Origin: Massilia sp. ST3
Lineage (GTDB): Bacteria > Pseudomonadota > Gammaproteobacteria > Burkholderiales > Burkholderiaceae_D
NCBI RefSeq assembly: GCF_018119405.1
Contig: NZ_JAGPWC010000007.1
Coordinates: forward strand, 1 to 64,000
Length of the DNA stretch: 64,000 nt
Reading direction: 5' to 3'
The stretch's first letter is position 1, and every line of letters starts with the position of its first letter. Below are positions 39,466-48,565 of the stretch, in pieces. The translations under genes were made by a program, and so were the position numbers. The notes below the pieces were generated by a model that did not search any database, was not told the DNA's origin, and was given only the letters and a program-made list of their open reading frames with translations.

Positions 39466-39882
39466 ATGAAGCTCGTAACATCGCAACAAAAATTGCCCGA
39501 CAGTGACAAGGTGACCGTCAACGTCGGTCTCGTCGACCTGGCCCAGCTCGACTTGCTGGTCGACGAAGGGTTTTATTCCAACCGCACCGATTTCGTGCGC
39601 ACCGCAATCCGCAACCTGCTGCAGGTGCATGCGGAAACCATCCGGCAAACCGTGGTGCGCAAGCGCTACGTGATGGGCATGCACCGCTATTCGCGCCGCG
39701 AGCTCGAGCAGGTCGTGGCCAGTGGCCAGCAACTGGACATCCAGGTGCTGGGACTGGCCGTGATCGAGGACGACGTCGACGCCGAACTGGCCCGCGCTGC
39801 CATCGCCTCGGTCCAGGTACTTGGCGCCTTCGTGGCGCCCCCCGCCGCCAGGGAAGCCCTGGCGGACCGCATCCATACTTAG
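39466..39882 (+). CDS. CopG-like ribbon-helix-helix transcriptional regulator
   Basis: A 138-residue protein. The RHH fold is at about 14-55: VTVNVGLVDLAQLDLLVDEG forms the strand and first helix, and FYSNRTDFVRTAIRNLL forms the second helix. The C-terminal part (DIQVLGLAVIEDDVDAELAR) is an unknown domain. The start is the ATG after GGGAGGGAG. The esterase gene begins 10 bases after its stop, so it probably represses its own operon through the phased half-sites upstream. Confidence 0.88.
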   Translation: MKLVTSQQKLPDSDKVTVNVGLVDLAQLDLLVDEGFYSNRTDFVRTAIRNLLQVHAETIRQTVVRKRYVMGMHRYSRRELEQVVASGQQLDIQVLGLAVIEDDVDAELARAAIASVQVLGAFVAPPAAREALADRIHT

Positions 39883-39892
39883 AAGGACAGGC

Positions 39893-41011
39893 ATGAAACC
39901 ACTAGACCGCTTTATCTCCCAGATGGTGGAGTCGGCCCGGCTCGCGCAGACGCAGGACGCGTCGGCAGCCACGGCATTGATCCAGAAGGCGCTGGCCGAA
40001 TCCGGCCTGCTGCCGCAGGGAGGCCTGCCTCAGGCGCCAATGGCGCCGGCGGCGCCCTTCGTCGACCTGAACCAGGCGCCCGGCTGGCGTGCGGGCACCA
40101 GCCGCCGCCATGGCCGCGGCGCGGTGCATGCGCCGCACCCCTCCCGCCATCGCGCAAACGCGGACGCGCAGGCGCCGGGACGCTTCGTGGGCGGCAGCTT
40201 CAGCTGCGCCGCGGGCGCCCGCCGCTACAAGCTCTACATCCCGGCTCGGCCGGCGCAGGGGCCGCGTCCCCTGGTCGTGATGCTGCACGGCTGCACGCAG
40301 AACCCCGACGACTTCGCCACCGGCACCGCCATGAATGCGCTGGCCGAGGAGCATGGCTGCCTGGTGCTCTACCCGGAGCAGGACAAGGGCGCGAACCACA
40401 ACGGTTGCTGGAACTGGTTCGAGCCGGCCCACCAGGGCCGGGAGCGTGGCGAACCCGCCATCCTGGCCGGCATGACCCGCCAGGTGATTGGCGAGCATGG
40501 GGGCGATCCTGCGCGCGTATATGCAGCCGGGCTCTCGGCCGGCGGCGCGATGGCGGCCATCCTCGGCGCCGATTATCCCGAGCTGTACGCGGCGGTCGGC
40601 ATCCACTCCGGCTTGCCGGCCGGGAGCGCGAAGGACATGATGTCGGGGCTGAAGGCGATGCGCGAACCGGGCAAGGGCCGCAAGCTGCGACAGGGCGTGC
40701 CGGCCATCGTGTTCCACGGCGACGCCGACCATCTGGTCAATCCCGGCAACGGCGAGGCCGTGCTGGCCCAGTTCCTGAGGGCGCAGGGCGCCGAGCTGCA
40801 ACAGCACACCGAGGCACACGATCATGCGGGACGCCGCTGCACCCGCCACACCTGGCGCGACAGCGCGGGCCGCTCCGTGGTGGAACACTGGCAGCTGCAC
40901 GGCGCCGGCCACGCCTGGTCCGGCGGCAATCCGGCCGGTTCGCATACCGATGCCGCGGGACCGTCCGCGTCCGCCGAAATGCTGCGTTTCTTCCTGTCGC
41001 ACCACGGATGA
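39893..41011 (+). CDS. Polyhydroxybutyrate-depolymerase-family esterase
   Basis: A 372-residue esterase of the PHB depolymerase family. After a variable N-terminal region (1-100) comes YKLYIPARPAQGPRPLVVML, then HGCTQNPDDFA with the oxyanion motif. The lipase box is GLSAGGA with Ser215. VFHGDADHLVNPGN carries the acid, and the His is in GAGHAWSGGNPAGSHTDAAG. No signal peptide is clear, so it could be a cytoplasmic PHB-type or feruloyl-esterase-like enzyme. It is the second gene of the RHH operon. The link to PHB is by family only. Confidence 0.88.
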   Translation: MKPLDRFISQMVESARLAQTQDASAATALIQKALAESGLLPQGGLPQAPMAPAAPFVDLNQAPGWRAGTSRRHGRGAVHAPHPSRHRANADAQAPGRFVGGSFSCAAGARRYKLYIPARPAQGPRPLVVMLHGCTQNPDDFATGTAMNALAEEHGCLVLYPEQDKGANHNGCWNWFEPAHQGRERGEPAILAGMTRQVIGEHGGDPARVYAAGLSAGGAMAAILGADYPELYAAVGIHSGLPAGSAKDMMSGLKAMREPGKGRKLRQGVPAIVFHGDADHLVNPGNGEAVLAQFLRAQGAELQQHTEAHDHAGRRCTRHTWRDSAGRSVVEHWQLHGAGHAWSGGNPAGSHTDAAGPSASAEMLRFFLSHHG

Positions 41012-41098
41012 GCTCAGCGCTGCCGCCAGGCCCTTGATTTTTCCGTATTGCAGCCCAATCTTGGCAGCCTGTCATCCACGCCGCCAGGAGACCGACCC

Positions 41099-41974
41099 AT
41101 GAAACGCATCGTCCTGTTCCTTGCCACCAACCTCGCCGTGGTGCTGGTGGTGTCGCTCGTGCTGAACCTGCTCGGCGTGGGCCGGGCCGTGACCGGGCAG
41201 GGCATCGACGTCGGCGCGCTGGCCGTGTTTTCGCTGGTGGTGGGCTTCACCGGCTCCTTCATTTCGCTCCTGCTGAGCAAACCCATGGCCAAGTGGTCGA
41301 CCGGCGCGCGCGTCATCGACCAGCCGGCCAACTCGACCGAGATGTGGCTGGTCGACACCGTGCGCCGCCTGTCCGAGCGCGCCGGCATCGGCATGCCGGA
41401 AGTCGCCGTCTACGAGGGCGAGCCGAACGCCTTCGCCACCGGCGCCTTCAAGAATTCCGCCCTGGTGGCCGTGTCCACCGGCCTGCTGCAGGGGATGAAC
41501 CGCGACGAGGTCGAAGCGGTGCTGGGGCACGAGGTGGCCCACATCGCCAACGGCGACATGGTCACGCTGACCCTGATCCAGGGCGTGGTGAATACTTTCG
41601 TCGTGTTCCTGGCGCGCGTGGTCGGCTACTTCGTCGACAAGGTCCTGCTGCGCAGCGAAGGCGACCGCCCGGGCATCGGCTACATGGTGACCGTGTTCGT
41701 GTGCGAGATCGCCTTCGGCATCCTGGCTTCGATCATCGTCGCCTGGTTCTCGCGCAAGCGCGAATTCCGCGCCGACGCCGGCTCGGCCAAGCTGCTGGGC
41801 AGCCCGGTGCCGATGCAGCATGCGCTGGCCCGCCTCGGCGGCCTGGCCCCCGGCGCGCTGCCGCAGTCGATGGCCGCCTCCGGCATTTCCGGCAGCGGCG
41901 GCGGCTGGGGCGCCCTGTTCTCGACCCACCCGCCGATGGAGCAGCGCATCGCCGCGCTCCAGTCGCTGCGCTGA
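41099..41974 (+). CDS. htpX: Membrane zinc protease HtpX
   Basis: An M48B inner-membrane protease for damaged membrane proteins. It has 291 residues starting [18 protein letters not shown]. The ATG is preceded by CCAGGAGACC. Two N-terminal membrane segments are followed by [20 protein letters not shown]. The zinc motif is in [17 protein letters not shown] near 139-155. Two further hydrophobic segments precede [14 protein letters not shown], which holds the third zinc ligand. The C terminus [16 protein letters not shown] is standard. Confidence 0.96.
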   Translation: MKRIVLFLATNLAVVLVVSLVLNLLGVGRAVTGQGIDVGALAVFSLVVGFTGSFISLLLSKPMAKWSTGARVIDQPANSTEMWLVDTVRRLSERAGIGMPEVAVYEGEPNAFATGAFKNSALVAVSTGLLQGMNRDEVEAVLGHEVAHIANGDMVTLTLIQGVVNTFVVFLARVVGYFVDKVLLRSEGDRPGIGYMVTVFVCEIAFGILASIIVAWFSRKREFRADAGSAKLLGSPVPMQHALARLGGLAPGALPQSMAASGISGSGGGWGALFSTHPPMEQRIAALQSLR

Positions 41975-41994
41975 TCCGCTACACTTGAGCCCTG

Positions 41995-42618
41995 ATGAGC
42001 CAATATTTCCAGATCCATCCCGAGAACCCGCAAGCGCGCCTGATCAAGCAGGCCGCGCAAATCGTCGGCGCAGGCGGCATCATTGCCATTCCCACCGATT
42101 CGGCCTATGCGCTGGTCTGCCGCCTGGACGACAAGGCGGCCGTGGAAAAGCTGCGCCGCATCCGCGGCGTCGACGACAAGCACCACCTGACGCTGCTGGC
42201 GCGCGACCTGTCCGAGATCGCGCTGTATGCGCGCGTCGACAATTCGCAGTACCGGCTGCTGAAGGCCACCATGCCCGGACCCTATACGGTGATCCTGGAA
42301 GCCACGCGCGAACTGCCGCGCCGCCTGTCCCATCCCTCGCGCAAGACCATCGGCCTGCGCGTGCCGGAGAACCGCATCACCCTGGCGCTGCTCGAGGAAC
42401 TGGGCGAGCCGCTGATCGGCACCACCCTGCAGCTGCCGGGCGACGACCACATGCTGTCCGATCCGGAAGAGGTCCAGGAGCGCCTCGGCAAGCAGATCGA
42501 GCTGGTGATCGACGGCGGCGCCGGTACGCTGGAGCCGACCACCGTGGTCGATCTCACCGGCCCCTCGCCCGAGCTGGTGCGCGAGGGCAGGGGCGACCCG
42601 TCCGTCTTCGGCCTCTGA
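41995..42618 (+). CDS. yciO: YciO-type threonylcarbamoyl-AMP-synthase-like protein
   Basis: A 207-residue YrdC/Sua5-fold protein. MSQYFQIHPENPQARLIKQA and IAIPTDSAYALVCRLDDKAA match E. coli YciO (206 residues) more closely than TsaC. KTIGLRVPENRITLALLEEL and PTTVVDLT are also shared. YciO binds nucleotides and RNA, but its role in t6A synthesis is uncertain. It is followed 52 bases later by the S2P gene. Confidence 0.92.
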   Translation: MSQYFQIHPENPQARLIKQAAQIVGAGGIIAIPTDSAYALVCRLDDKAAVEKLRRIRGVDDKHHLTLLARDLSEIALYARVDNSQYRLLKATMPGPYTVILEATRELPRRLSHPSRKTIGLRVPENRITLALLEELGEPLIGTTLQLPGDDHMLSDPEEVQERLGKQIELVIDGGAGTLEPTTVVDLTGPSPELVREGRGDPSVFGL

Positions 42619-42670
42619 AGCCGTCTTCCTCCCACCGGCCGCCCGGCGGCCGCTCTGTTAGAATCCCCCC

Positions 42671-43327
42671 ATGGATGCTGAACTAATACGTAACATCGCA
42701 GTCTATGCACTGCCCGTTCTTTTTGCGATTACCCTGCACGAAGCTGCCCACGCCTACGCCGCCAAGTACTTCGGCGACAACACCGCCTATGCACAGGGGC
42801 GCATGAGCCTCAATCCCCTGGTGCACATCGACGTGCTCGGCACCATCGTCATTCCCATCGCGCTTTATCTGACCAGCGGTTTCGTGTTCGGCTACGCCAA
42901 GCCGGTTCCGGTCGACTTCGGCCGCCTGCGCAATCCCAAGAAGCAGATGGCCTGGGTGGCGCTGGCCGGTCCCGCGGCGAACTTCCTGATGGCCTTCCTG
43001 TGGCTGGTGCTGGCGGCGCTGCTGGTGGCCTTCCAGGTCGACGAGGCCTTCCCGCACAAGGTGGCCCAGGCCGGCGTGTTCACCAACCTGCTGATGTTCG
43101 CCTTCAACCTGTTCCCGATTCCGCCTCTGGACGGCGGGCGCGTGGTCACCAGCCTGCTGCCGCACCGCCTGGCCTATAAATTCGCGGCGATCGAGCCGTA
43201 TGGCTTCTTCATCGTGCTGGCGCTGATCTTCTTCAAGCTGCTGGCGTTCTGGGTGATCCCGGTGATGGCGCTGGGCGAGATCCTGCTCAAGCTGATCGCC
43301 TCGCCGCTGTACCTGCTCCTGAGCTGA
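42671..43327 (+). CDS. Site-2 protease family (M50) membrane metalloprotease
   Basis: A 218-residue compact M50 protease. The zinc motif HEAAH lies at 23-27 within a membrane segment. LAGPAANFLMAFLWLVLA and NLFPIPPLDGGRV (the third zinc ligand, near 150) are present. There is no PDZ domain, so it is the short group common upstream of trpS. The substrate is unknown. One base separates it from trpS. Confidence 0.93.
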   Translation: MDAELIRNIAVYALPVLFAITLHEAAHAYAAKYFGDNTAYAQGRMSLNPLVHIDVLGTIVIPIALYLTSGFVFGYAKPVPVDFGRLRNPKKQMAWVALAGPAANFLMAFLWLVLAALLVAFQVDEAFPHKVAQAGVFTNLLMFAFNLFPIPPLDGGRVVTSLLPHRLAYKFAAIEPYGFFIVLALIFFKLLAFWVIPVMALGEILLKLIASPLYLLLS

Positions 43328-43328
43328 C

Positions 43329-44531
43329 ATGTATCCCGACCGCGTCGTCTCCGGCATGCGCCCGACCGGCGCGCTGCACCTGGGGCACTACCACGGGGCG
43401 CTGAAGAACTGGATCCGGGTGCAGGCCGAGCATCCCTGCCTGTTCTTCGTCGCCGACTGGCACGCGCTGACCACGCACTACGACGATCCCGGCATCGTCG
43501 AGCGCAGCACCTGGGACATGGTGGTCGACTGGCTGGCCGCCGGCATCGACCCCTCGCAGGCGACCATCTTCATCCAGTCGAAAGTGCCGGAGCACGCCGA
43601 ACTGCACCTGCTGCTGTCGATGGCCACGCCGCTCGGCTGGCTCGAACGGGTCCCCAGCTACAAGGACCAGATCGACAATCTCGCGCACAAGGATCTGGCC
43701 ACCTACGGTTTCCTGGGCTACCCGCTGCTGCAGGCGGCCGACGTCCTGATCTACCGCGCCAGCATGGTGCCGGTGGGCGAGGACCAGCTGCCGCACGTCG
43801 AGATGATGCGCGAGGTGGCGCGCCGCTTCAATCACATCTACGGCAAGGAAAAGGGCTTCGAAGAGAAGGCCATCGCGGCCGTCAAGAAGCTGGGCAGCAA
43901 GCGCGCCAAGCTGTACCTGGAACTGCGCACCGCCTATCACCAGGAAGGGGAGGTGGACGCCCTCGAGCAGGCGCGCGCCATGCTGGACGATGCGGGCAGC
44001 CTGTCGAACATCGACCGCGAGCGCCTGTTCGGCTACCTCGAAGGCAGCCGCCGCATCATCCTGGCCGAGCCGCAAGCACTGCTGACCCAGTCCTCGCGCC
44101 TGCCGGGCCTGGACGGGCGCAAGATGTCCAAGAGCTACGGCAACGCGATCGCGCTGCGCGAGGAGCGCGACAGCGTGGTCAAGAAAATCCGCACCATGCC
44201 CACCGACCCGGCGCGGGTGCGCCGCACGGATCCGGGCGATCCGAAGCGCTGCCCGGTGTGGCAGCTGCACGAGGTGTATTCGGACGGCGCCACCCGCGAC
44301 TGGGTGGTCAAGGGCTGCACCAGCGCCGGCATCGGCTGCATCGAGTGCAAGCAGCCGGTCATCGACGGCGTGCTGGCGGAACAGGAACCGATGCACGAAC
44401 GCGCCCAGCCCTACCTGGACGACCCGACCCTGGTGCGCGCGATCGTGGCCGACGGCTGCGACAAGGCGCGCCGCCTGGCCCAGGAAACGATGCGCGACGT
44501 GCGCGAAGCGATGGGGCTCGCCTACACATGA
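43329..44531 (+). CDS. trpS: Tryptophanyl-tRNA synthetase
   Basis: Class I synthetase charging tRNA-Trp. It has 400 residues, longer than E. coli TrpS (334) because of an insertion near 190-245 (containing LYLELRTAYHQEGEVDALEQ). Such long forms are common in betaproteobacteria. The HIGH motif reads HLGH (17-20) in GMRPTGALHLGHYHGALKNW, and the KMSKS motif is in GRKMSKSYGNAIAL near 259. The stop overlaps the methyltransferase start (ATGA). Confidence 0.96.
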   Translation: MYPDRVVSGMRPTGALHLGHYHGALKNWIRVQAEHPCLFFVADWHALTTHYDDPGIVERSTWDMVVDWLAAGIDPSQATIFIQSKVPEHAELHLLLSMATPLGWLERVPSYKDQIDNLAHKDLATYGFLGYPLLQAADVLIYRASMVPVGEDQLPHVEMMREVARRFNHIYGKEKGFEEKAIAAVKKLGSKRAKLYLELRTAYHQEGEVDALEQARAMLDDAGSLSNIDRERLFGYLEGSRRIILAEPQALLTQSSRLPGLDGRKMSKSYGNAIALREERDSVVKKIRTMPTDPARVRRTDPGDPKRCPVWQLHEVYSDGATRDWVVKGCTSAGIGCIECKQPVIDGVLAEQEPMHERAQPYLDDPTLVRAIVADGCDKARRLAQETMRDVREAMGLAYT

Positions 44532-45118
44532 CAGTCAATTCGCCAATCAACATGATGAACCTGCCGGCCTCGCCATGGGTGGCGCGCTTCGCGCCCATCC
44601 TTCCCGCAGGCGAAGTGCTGGACCTGGCCTGCGGCACGGGACGCCACACGCGCCTGCTGGCGGTGCTCGGCCACCCGGTGCTGGCGCTGGACCGCAAGCC
44701 CGAGGCGCTGGCCGCGGCGGCCGGCCCCGGCGTCACGACGATGGAGTACGACCTCGAGGACGGTTCGCCCTGGCCCTTCGCGGCGGGGCGCTTCGCCGCC
44801 ATTGTCGTCACCAATTACCTGTACCGCCCCTTGTTCCCGCAGCTGGCCGCGAGCCTGCGTCCGGACGGCGTCCTGATCTACGAAACCTTCGCCCAGGGGA
44901 ACCAGGTCTACGGCAAGCCTTCGAACCCGGATTTCCTCTTGGGGCCTGGCGAACTGCTGGCGCTGGCGGCGGGTGGCGGCCTGCAGGTGCTGGCCTACGA
45001 AGACGGCCACGTCGAGGCGCCGCATCCGGCCCAGGTGCAGCGCCTGTGTGCGGCCGGCCCGGCATTCGGGAAATCCGAAGCGAGGCTCGACCATATTGTG
45101 GTCAGGAATGAACCATGA
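44528..45118 (+). CDS. Class I SAM-dependent methyltransferase
   Basis: A 196-residue methyltransferase with ATG overlapping the trpS stop. SAM motif I is EVLDLACGTGRHTRLLAVLG near 29-48, followed by ALDRKP (motif II acidic residue) and YDLEDGSPWPF (motif III). NYLYRPLFPQLAASLRPDGVLIYETFA is a typical post-motif stretch. The substrate is unknown, as for the homologues that commonly sit between trpS and dapA. Confidence 0.9.
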   Translation: MTVNSPINMMNLPASPWVARFAPILPAGEVLDLACGTGRHTRLLAVLGHPVLALDRKPEALAAAAGPGVTTMEYDLEDGSPWPFAAGRFAAIVVTNYLYRPLFPQLAASLRPDGVLIYETFAQGNQVYGKPSNPDFLLGPGELLALAAGGGLQVLAYEDGHVEAPHPAQVQRLCAAGPAFGKSEARLDHIVVRNEP

Positions 45119-45172
45119 CGGCGGGCGATCCGCTACAATCAGGCTTTTATTTACCGGCACGGTCCAAAGATT

Positions 45173-46057
45173 ATGATTAAGGGCAGCATCGTAGCAATCG
45201 TCACCCCGATGTTCGAAGACGGCAGTCTTGACCGCGACTCCCTGCGCAAACTGCTCGACTGGCACATCGCGGAAGGCACCGACGCCATCGTCATCGTCGG
45301 CACGACGGGCGAATCGGCGACCGTTTCTCCGGAAGAGCACTGCGAACTGGTGAAACTGGCGGTCGACCACGTCGCCGGCCGTATCCCGGTCATCGCCGGC
45401 ACCGGCGGCAATTCGACCGCGGAAGCGATCGCGCTGACGCGCCACGCCAAGGACGTGGGCGCCGACGCCTCGCTCCAGGTGGTCCCGTACTACAACCGCC
45501 CGACGCAAGAGGGCATGTACCGCCACTTCCGCACCATCGCGGAAGCCGTCGATCTCCCGATCATCCTGTACAACGTGCCGGGCCGCACCGTGGCCGACAT
45601 GGCCAACGACACCATCGCGCGCCTGGCGCAGGTGGACAACATCGTCGGCGTCAAGGACGCCACCGGCAACATCGGCCGCGGCATCGAACTGCTGCGCATG
45701 GTGGACAAATCCTTCGGCGTCTATTCGGGCGACGATGCGAGCGCCATGGCCCTGCTGTTCTGCGGCGGCGCCGGCAACATCTCGGTCACCGCCAACGTCG
45801 CCCCGCGCGCCATGCACGAGCTGTGCAAGGCTGCCATGGTCGGCGACATCGCGCGCGCCATCGAGATCAACAACCGCGTGCTGGACCTGCACGGCAAGCT
45901 GTTCATCGAACCGAATCCGGTGCCGGTGAAGTGGGCGCTGGCCGAGATGGGCAAGATGCCGGCCGGCCTGCGCCTGCCGCTCGCGCCGCTGTCCGCGCAA
46001 TACCACGAGACCGTGCGCGCCGCCCTGGTGGCCGCAGGCGTCCATCCACAGTCCTGA
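45173..46057 (+). CDS. dapA: 4-hydroxy-tetrahydrodipicolinate synthase
   Basis: First committed enzyme of lysine/diaminopimelate synthesis, condensing pyruvate with aspartate semialdehyde. It has 294 residues. [25 protein letters not shown] begins the barrel; [15 protein letters not shown] contains the pyruvate-binding Thr pair. [11 protein letters not shown] near 134-144 has the catalytic Tyr. The Schiff-base Lys is in [14 protein letters not shown] near 162. It is followed 42 bases later by bamC, as in many proteobacteria. Confidence 0.97.
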   Translation: MIKGSIVAIVTPMFEDGSLDRDSLRKLLDWHIAEGTDAIVIVGTTGESATVSPEEHCELVKLAVDHVAGRIPVIAGTGGNSTAEAIALTRHAKDVGADASLQVVPYYNRPTQEGMYRHFRTIAEAVDLPIILYNVPGRTVADMANDTIARLAQVDNIVGVKDATGNIGRGIELLRMVDKSFGVYSGDDASAMALLFCGGAGNISVTANVAPRAMHELCKAAMVGDIARAIEINNRVLDLHGKLFIEPNPVPVKWALAEMGKMPAGLRLPLAPLSAQYHETVRAALVAAGVHPQS

Positions 46058-46099
46058 ATCCGCAAGGATTCGGGTTCCTAGTATCTGACATCGAACGAC

Positions 46100-47254
46100 A
46101 TGACTATTCGCAAGAAAACGACCCTGGTTTCCGCTCCCGCCGCCGGCCGCGCGCTGACGCTCACCGCGCTCGCACTCAGCCTGGCAGCCTGCACCACCGT
46201 GTTCGAATCGGACAAGGTGGATTACCGGGGCGCCAAGAAGGCCGCGGCGCTGGAAGTACCGCCCGACCTGACCCAGCTGCAGCGTGACAACCGCTACGCC
46301 GTCCCGGACGCCAAGGGCGTCGCCACCGCCTCCGGCTTCCAGCAGTCGCGCGGCCAGCAAACCGCGGCCCCGGTGGCCGGCGCGACCGAAGCCGTCGGCC
46401 CGGTCTCGAGCGATGCGGTGCGCATCGAGCGCGCCGGCGACCAGCGCTGGCTGGTGGTCAAGCAGACCCCGGAACAGCTCTGGCCGCAACTGCGCCAGTT
46501 CTGGGAAGACAACGGCTTCGCCATCGAGTCCGAGTCGGCCGCGACCGGCACCATGGAAACCAACTGGGTCGAGAACCGTTCGAAGATCCCGCAGGACTTC
46601 CTGCGCAACGCCATCGGCAAGGTGTTCGACCGCGCCTATTCGACCGGCGAGCGCGACAAGTTCCGCACCCGCCTGGAGCGCCTGCCGGACGGCTCCACCG
46701 AGATCTACGTGAGCCACCGCGGCGCCGAGGAAGTCCTGACCGGCGCCCAGAAGGAAACCACGGTCTGGACCGTGCGTCCGAACGATCCGGGCCTGGAATC
46801 GCAGTTCCTGGGCCGCATGGTCGCGCACCTGACCGGCACCAAGGACGTCAAGAGCGCCGAGACCACCGTCGCCAACGCGCCGCTGCAGCCGCAGCACGCC
46901 AAGCTGGTGGGCGACAAGGTGGAAGTGGACGAGGGCTTCGACCGCGCATGGCGCCGTGTCGGCCTGGCGCTGGACCGCGTCGGCTTCACCGTCGAGGACC
47001 GCGACCGCGTGCAGGGCATCTACTTCGTGCGCTACGTCGATCCGGAAGCGACCAACAAGGAAGGCTTCTTCAAGCGCCTGTTCACCTTCGGCGACGACGA
47101 GAAGGCCAAGGAAGCGCAGCGCTACCGCGTGCTGGTCAAGGCCGCGCAGGGCGCGAACGTGAGCGAAGTGACGGTGCAGAGCAATGACGGCAAGCCGGAT
47201 ACGTCGCCGACGGCGGCCAAGATCCTGAAGCTGCTGAATGACGAGCTGAAGTAA
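46100..47254 (+). CDS. bamC: Outer membrane protein assembly lipoprotein BamC
   Basis: A lipoprotein subunit of the BAM outer-membrane protein insertase. It has 384 residues (E. coli 344). The signal is unusually long, with the lipobox SLAAC and Cys31. The unstructured BamA/BamD-binding segment follows (VDYRGAKKAAALEVPPDLTQ). Two helix-grip domains follow, containing RWLVVKQTPEQLWPQLRQFW near 120 and FDRAWRRVGLALDRVGFTVEDRD near 280. It ends with a clear terminator at 47279. Confidence 0.95.
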   Translation: MTIRKKTTLVSAPAAGRALTLTALALSLAACTTVFESDKVDYRGAKKAAALEVPPDLTQLQRDNRYAVPDAKGVATASGFQQSRGQQTAAPVAGATEAVGPVSSDAVRIERAGDQRWLVVKQTPEQLWPQLRQFWEDNGFAIESESAATGTMETNWVENRSKIPQDFLRNAIGKVFDRAYSTGERDKFRTRLERLPDGSTEIYVSHRGAEEVLTGAQKETTVWTVRPNDPGLESQFLGRMVAHLTGTKDVKSAETTVANAPLQPQHAKLVGDKVEVDEGFDRAWRRVGLALDRVGFTVEDRDRVQGIYFVRYVDPEATNKEGFFKRLFTFGDDEKAKEAQRYRVLVKAAQGANVSEVTVQSNDGKPDTSPTAAKILKLLNDELK

Positions 47255-47278
47255 TCGCGGTTTCGTCTGCAAATGAAG

Positions 47279-47306
47279 AACCGGCCCAGTGGGCCGGTTT
47301 TTTTTC
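47279..47306 (+). terminator. Rho-independent terminator after bamC
   Basis: AACCGGCCC/GGGCCGGTT stem with an AGT loop followed by eight T residues. Confidence 0.93.
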
Positions 47307-47318
47307 GTCTGCATTGCT

Positions 47319-47445
47319 GCTGGTTGAACGCGTGGACGTTCGTGATTCGGGCCACTGGCCCGAATCACCCCGTCCACCCTACGGAAGCGTCATCGCGGCG
47401 CTTGCTGTAGGGTGGACGGCTTGTCCGTCCACGCGTTCAACCAGC
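47319..47445. repeat. Composite inverted pair of the GTGGACGG palindromic repeat with a nested palindrome
   Basis: The outer arms are perfect 20-bp inverted repeats (47319-47338 and 47426-47445, starting GCTGGTTGAACGCG). Inside lies another inverted pair, CCGTCCACCCTAC (47370-47382) and GTAGGGTGGACGG (47407-47419). In the loop of the left unit a separate perfect palindrome with 13-bp arms (47342-47354, 47356-47368; GTGATTCGGGCCA) is inserted. This is the most elaborate copy of the family in the window. Confidence 0.88.
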
Positions 47446-47475
47446 CCATGTCGCACCACGCAAAACGTACAGGCG

Positions 47476-47501
47476 AAAAAAAACCGGCCCGCAGGCCGGT
47501 T
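47476..47501 (-). terminator. Rho-independent terminator of the Ala-rich lipoprotein gene
   Basis: Read on the minus strand, AACCGGCC/GGCCGGTT is followed by TTTTTTTT. It lies 23 bases after the lipoprotein stop. Confidence 0.9.
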
Positions 47502-47523
47502 CTTCGAATCAGAAAAATTCTGA

Positions 47524-47799
47524 TTACTGCTTGGCAGCTTCAGCAGCGGTCGAAGCAGCAGCCGAAGCGGCAGCAGCCGAGTCAGCAGCAGCCGAAGCAG
47601 CTTGCGAAGCAGCAGCGGCAGCGTCAGCAGCCGGAGCGACAGCAGCGTCAGCAGCCGGAGCGGCCGGAGCAGCAGCGGTGTCAGCCGGAGCGGCGACCGG
47701 AGCTTCGGTGGTTGCCGGGGTTGCCGGTGCTTCTTCTTTCTTGCTGCAAGCAGCCAGAGCAACAGCCATCAGGGAAACGATCAGCAGGGATTTTTTCAT
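47524..47799 (-). CDS. Small alanine-rich lipoprotein
   Basis: A 91-residue predicted lipoprotein: signal MKKSLLIVSLMAVALAAC with Cys18, then SKKEEAPATPATTEAPVAAP. More than half of the mature part is Ala, with scattered Asp, Ser and Glu and no other charged residues until the C-terminal Lys. The tail from about 60 on (SQAASAAADSAAAASAAAST) could be a long amphipathic helix. The function is unknown. Similar Ala-rich lipoproteins are frequent in betaproteobacteria. The 266-base AT-rich gap upstream (47800-48065) holds its promoter but no other recognisable feature. Confidence 0.85.
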   Translation of the reverse strand: MKKSLLIVSLMAVALAACSKKEEAPATPATTEAPVAAPADTAAAPAAPAADAAVAPAADAAAAASQAASAAADSAAAASAAASTAAEAAKQ

Positions 47800-48065
47800 G
47801 ATTTTCCTTAATTTCTAAAAGTAGTACTGCTTGTTGCGAATAATAATTACCGGTAATTATTGCTCGGCGGAATTCTCGTGCTTCAAAAATAGCAATACTG
47901 CCATATAGGCAACGGAACCTTCCTGACCTGATATTATAGCCAAATTTACTGAATCGCAATAGCGAACTCATGCCGCAGTGAAAGTATTTTATGAAGAGTT
48001 AAGCTTCATATTGTTACAAGATGCAACCGCGGGCGAAATCGCTGTTTTTTAAGCAATTTTCTGGT

Positions 48066-48545
48066 CTATAGGCCGGTGATGCTCGGCTGCAGTACGACCC
48101 GGGATTCTTCCCAAATGGCAGCGAAACGGTGCTCCGGCACGTCACAGGCCTCCTCCGAATGGAAGACCGCTTCGCCGCGCAGGTGATCACTGTGGAAGCG
48201 CCGCACCACGTGCCTGCCGTCCCCGATGCAGAAGGAATCCGTCAGCACGCGCAGGCCGCGTGGAGTCTGGCGGCATTCGCACAGGTGGCCGTAGTCGCGC
48301 AGCAGGCGCAGGAAGCGCGGGTAGTGGCGCTCGATGTGGGCAGGATCGTGCAGCGCCAGGCGCAGCCGGCCGCCGTCCGCCAGGAAGGCGCGCAGGGTGG
48401 CGTCCACGTCCGGCGCGCCCAAGGGAAAGACGTCGAAATCCGGATCGAACAGCTCCAGCAGCGTGCTCGACGCCGCCAGGCAGGCGCGGAACTGCGCCTC
48501 GCACTCGCGGCGGGTGTCGAAGCGGAAGGTGAGCGGTTCGTCCAT
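48066..48545 (-). CDS. Conserved protein of unknown function (DUF7931-like)
   Basis: A 159-residue soluble protein. It begins LTFRFDTRRECEAQFRACLA and has ASSTLLELFDPDFDVFPLGA and LRLALHDPAHIERHYPRFLR. The C-terminal half contains DSFCIGDGRHVVRRFHSDHL followed by RGEAVFHSE. The layout resembles a truncated phospholipase-D-like domain without a full HKD motif. I believe betaproteobacterial homologues are grouped as DUF7931, but this is from memory. It follows roxA by 20 bases on the same strand, so a joint transcript is likely. Confidence 0.75.
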   Translation of the reverse strand: MDEPLTFRFDTRRECEAQFRACLAASSTLLELFDPDFDVFPLGAPDVDATLRAFLADGGRLRLALHDPAHIERHYPRFLRLLRDYGHLCECRQTPRGLRVLTDSFCIGDGRHVVRRFHSDHLRGEAVFHSEEACDVPEHRFAAIWEESRVVLQPSITGL

Positions 48546-48565
48546 GGTGCTCCCTGGCCGGCCAC

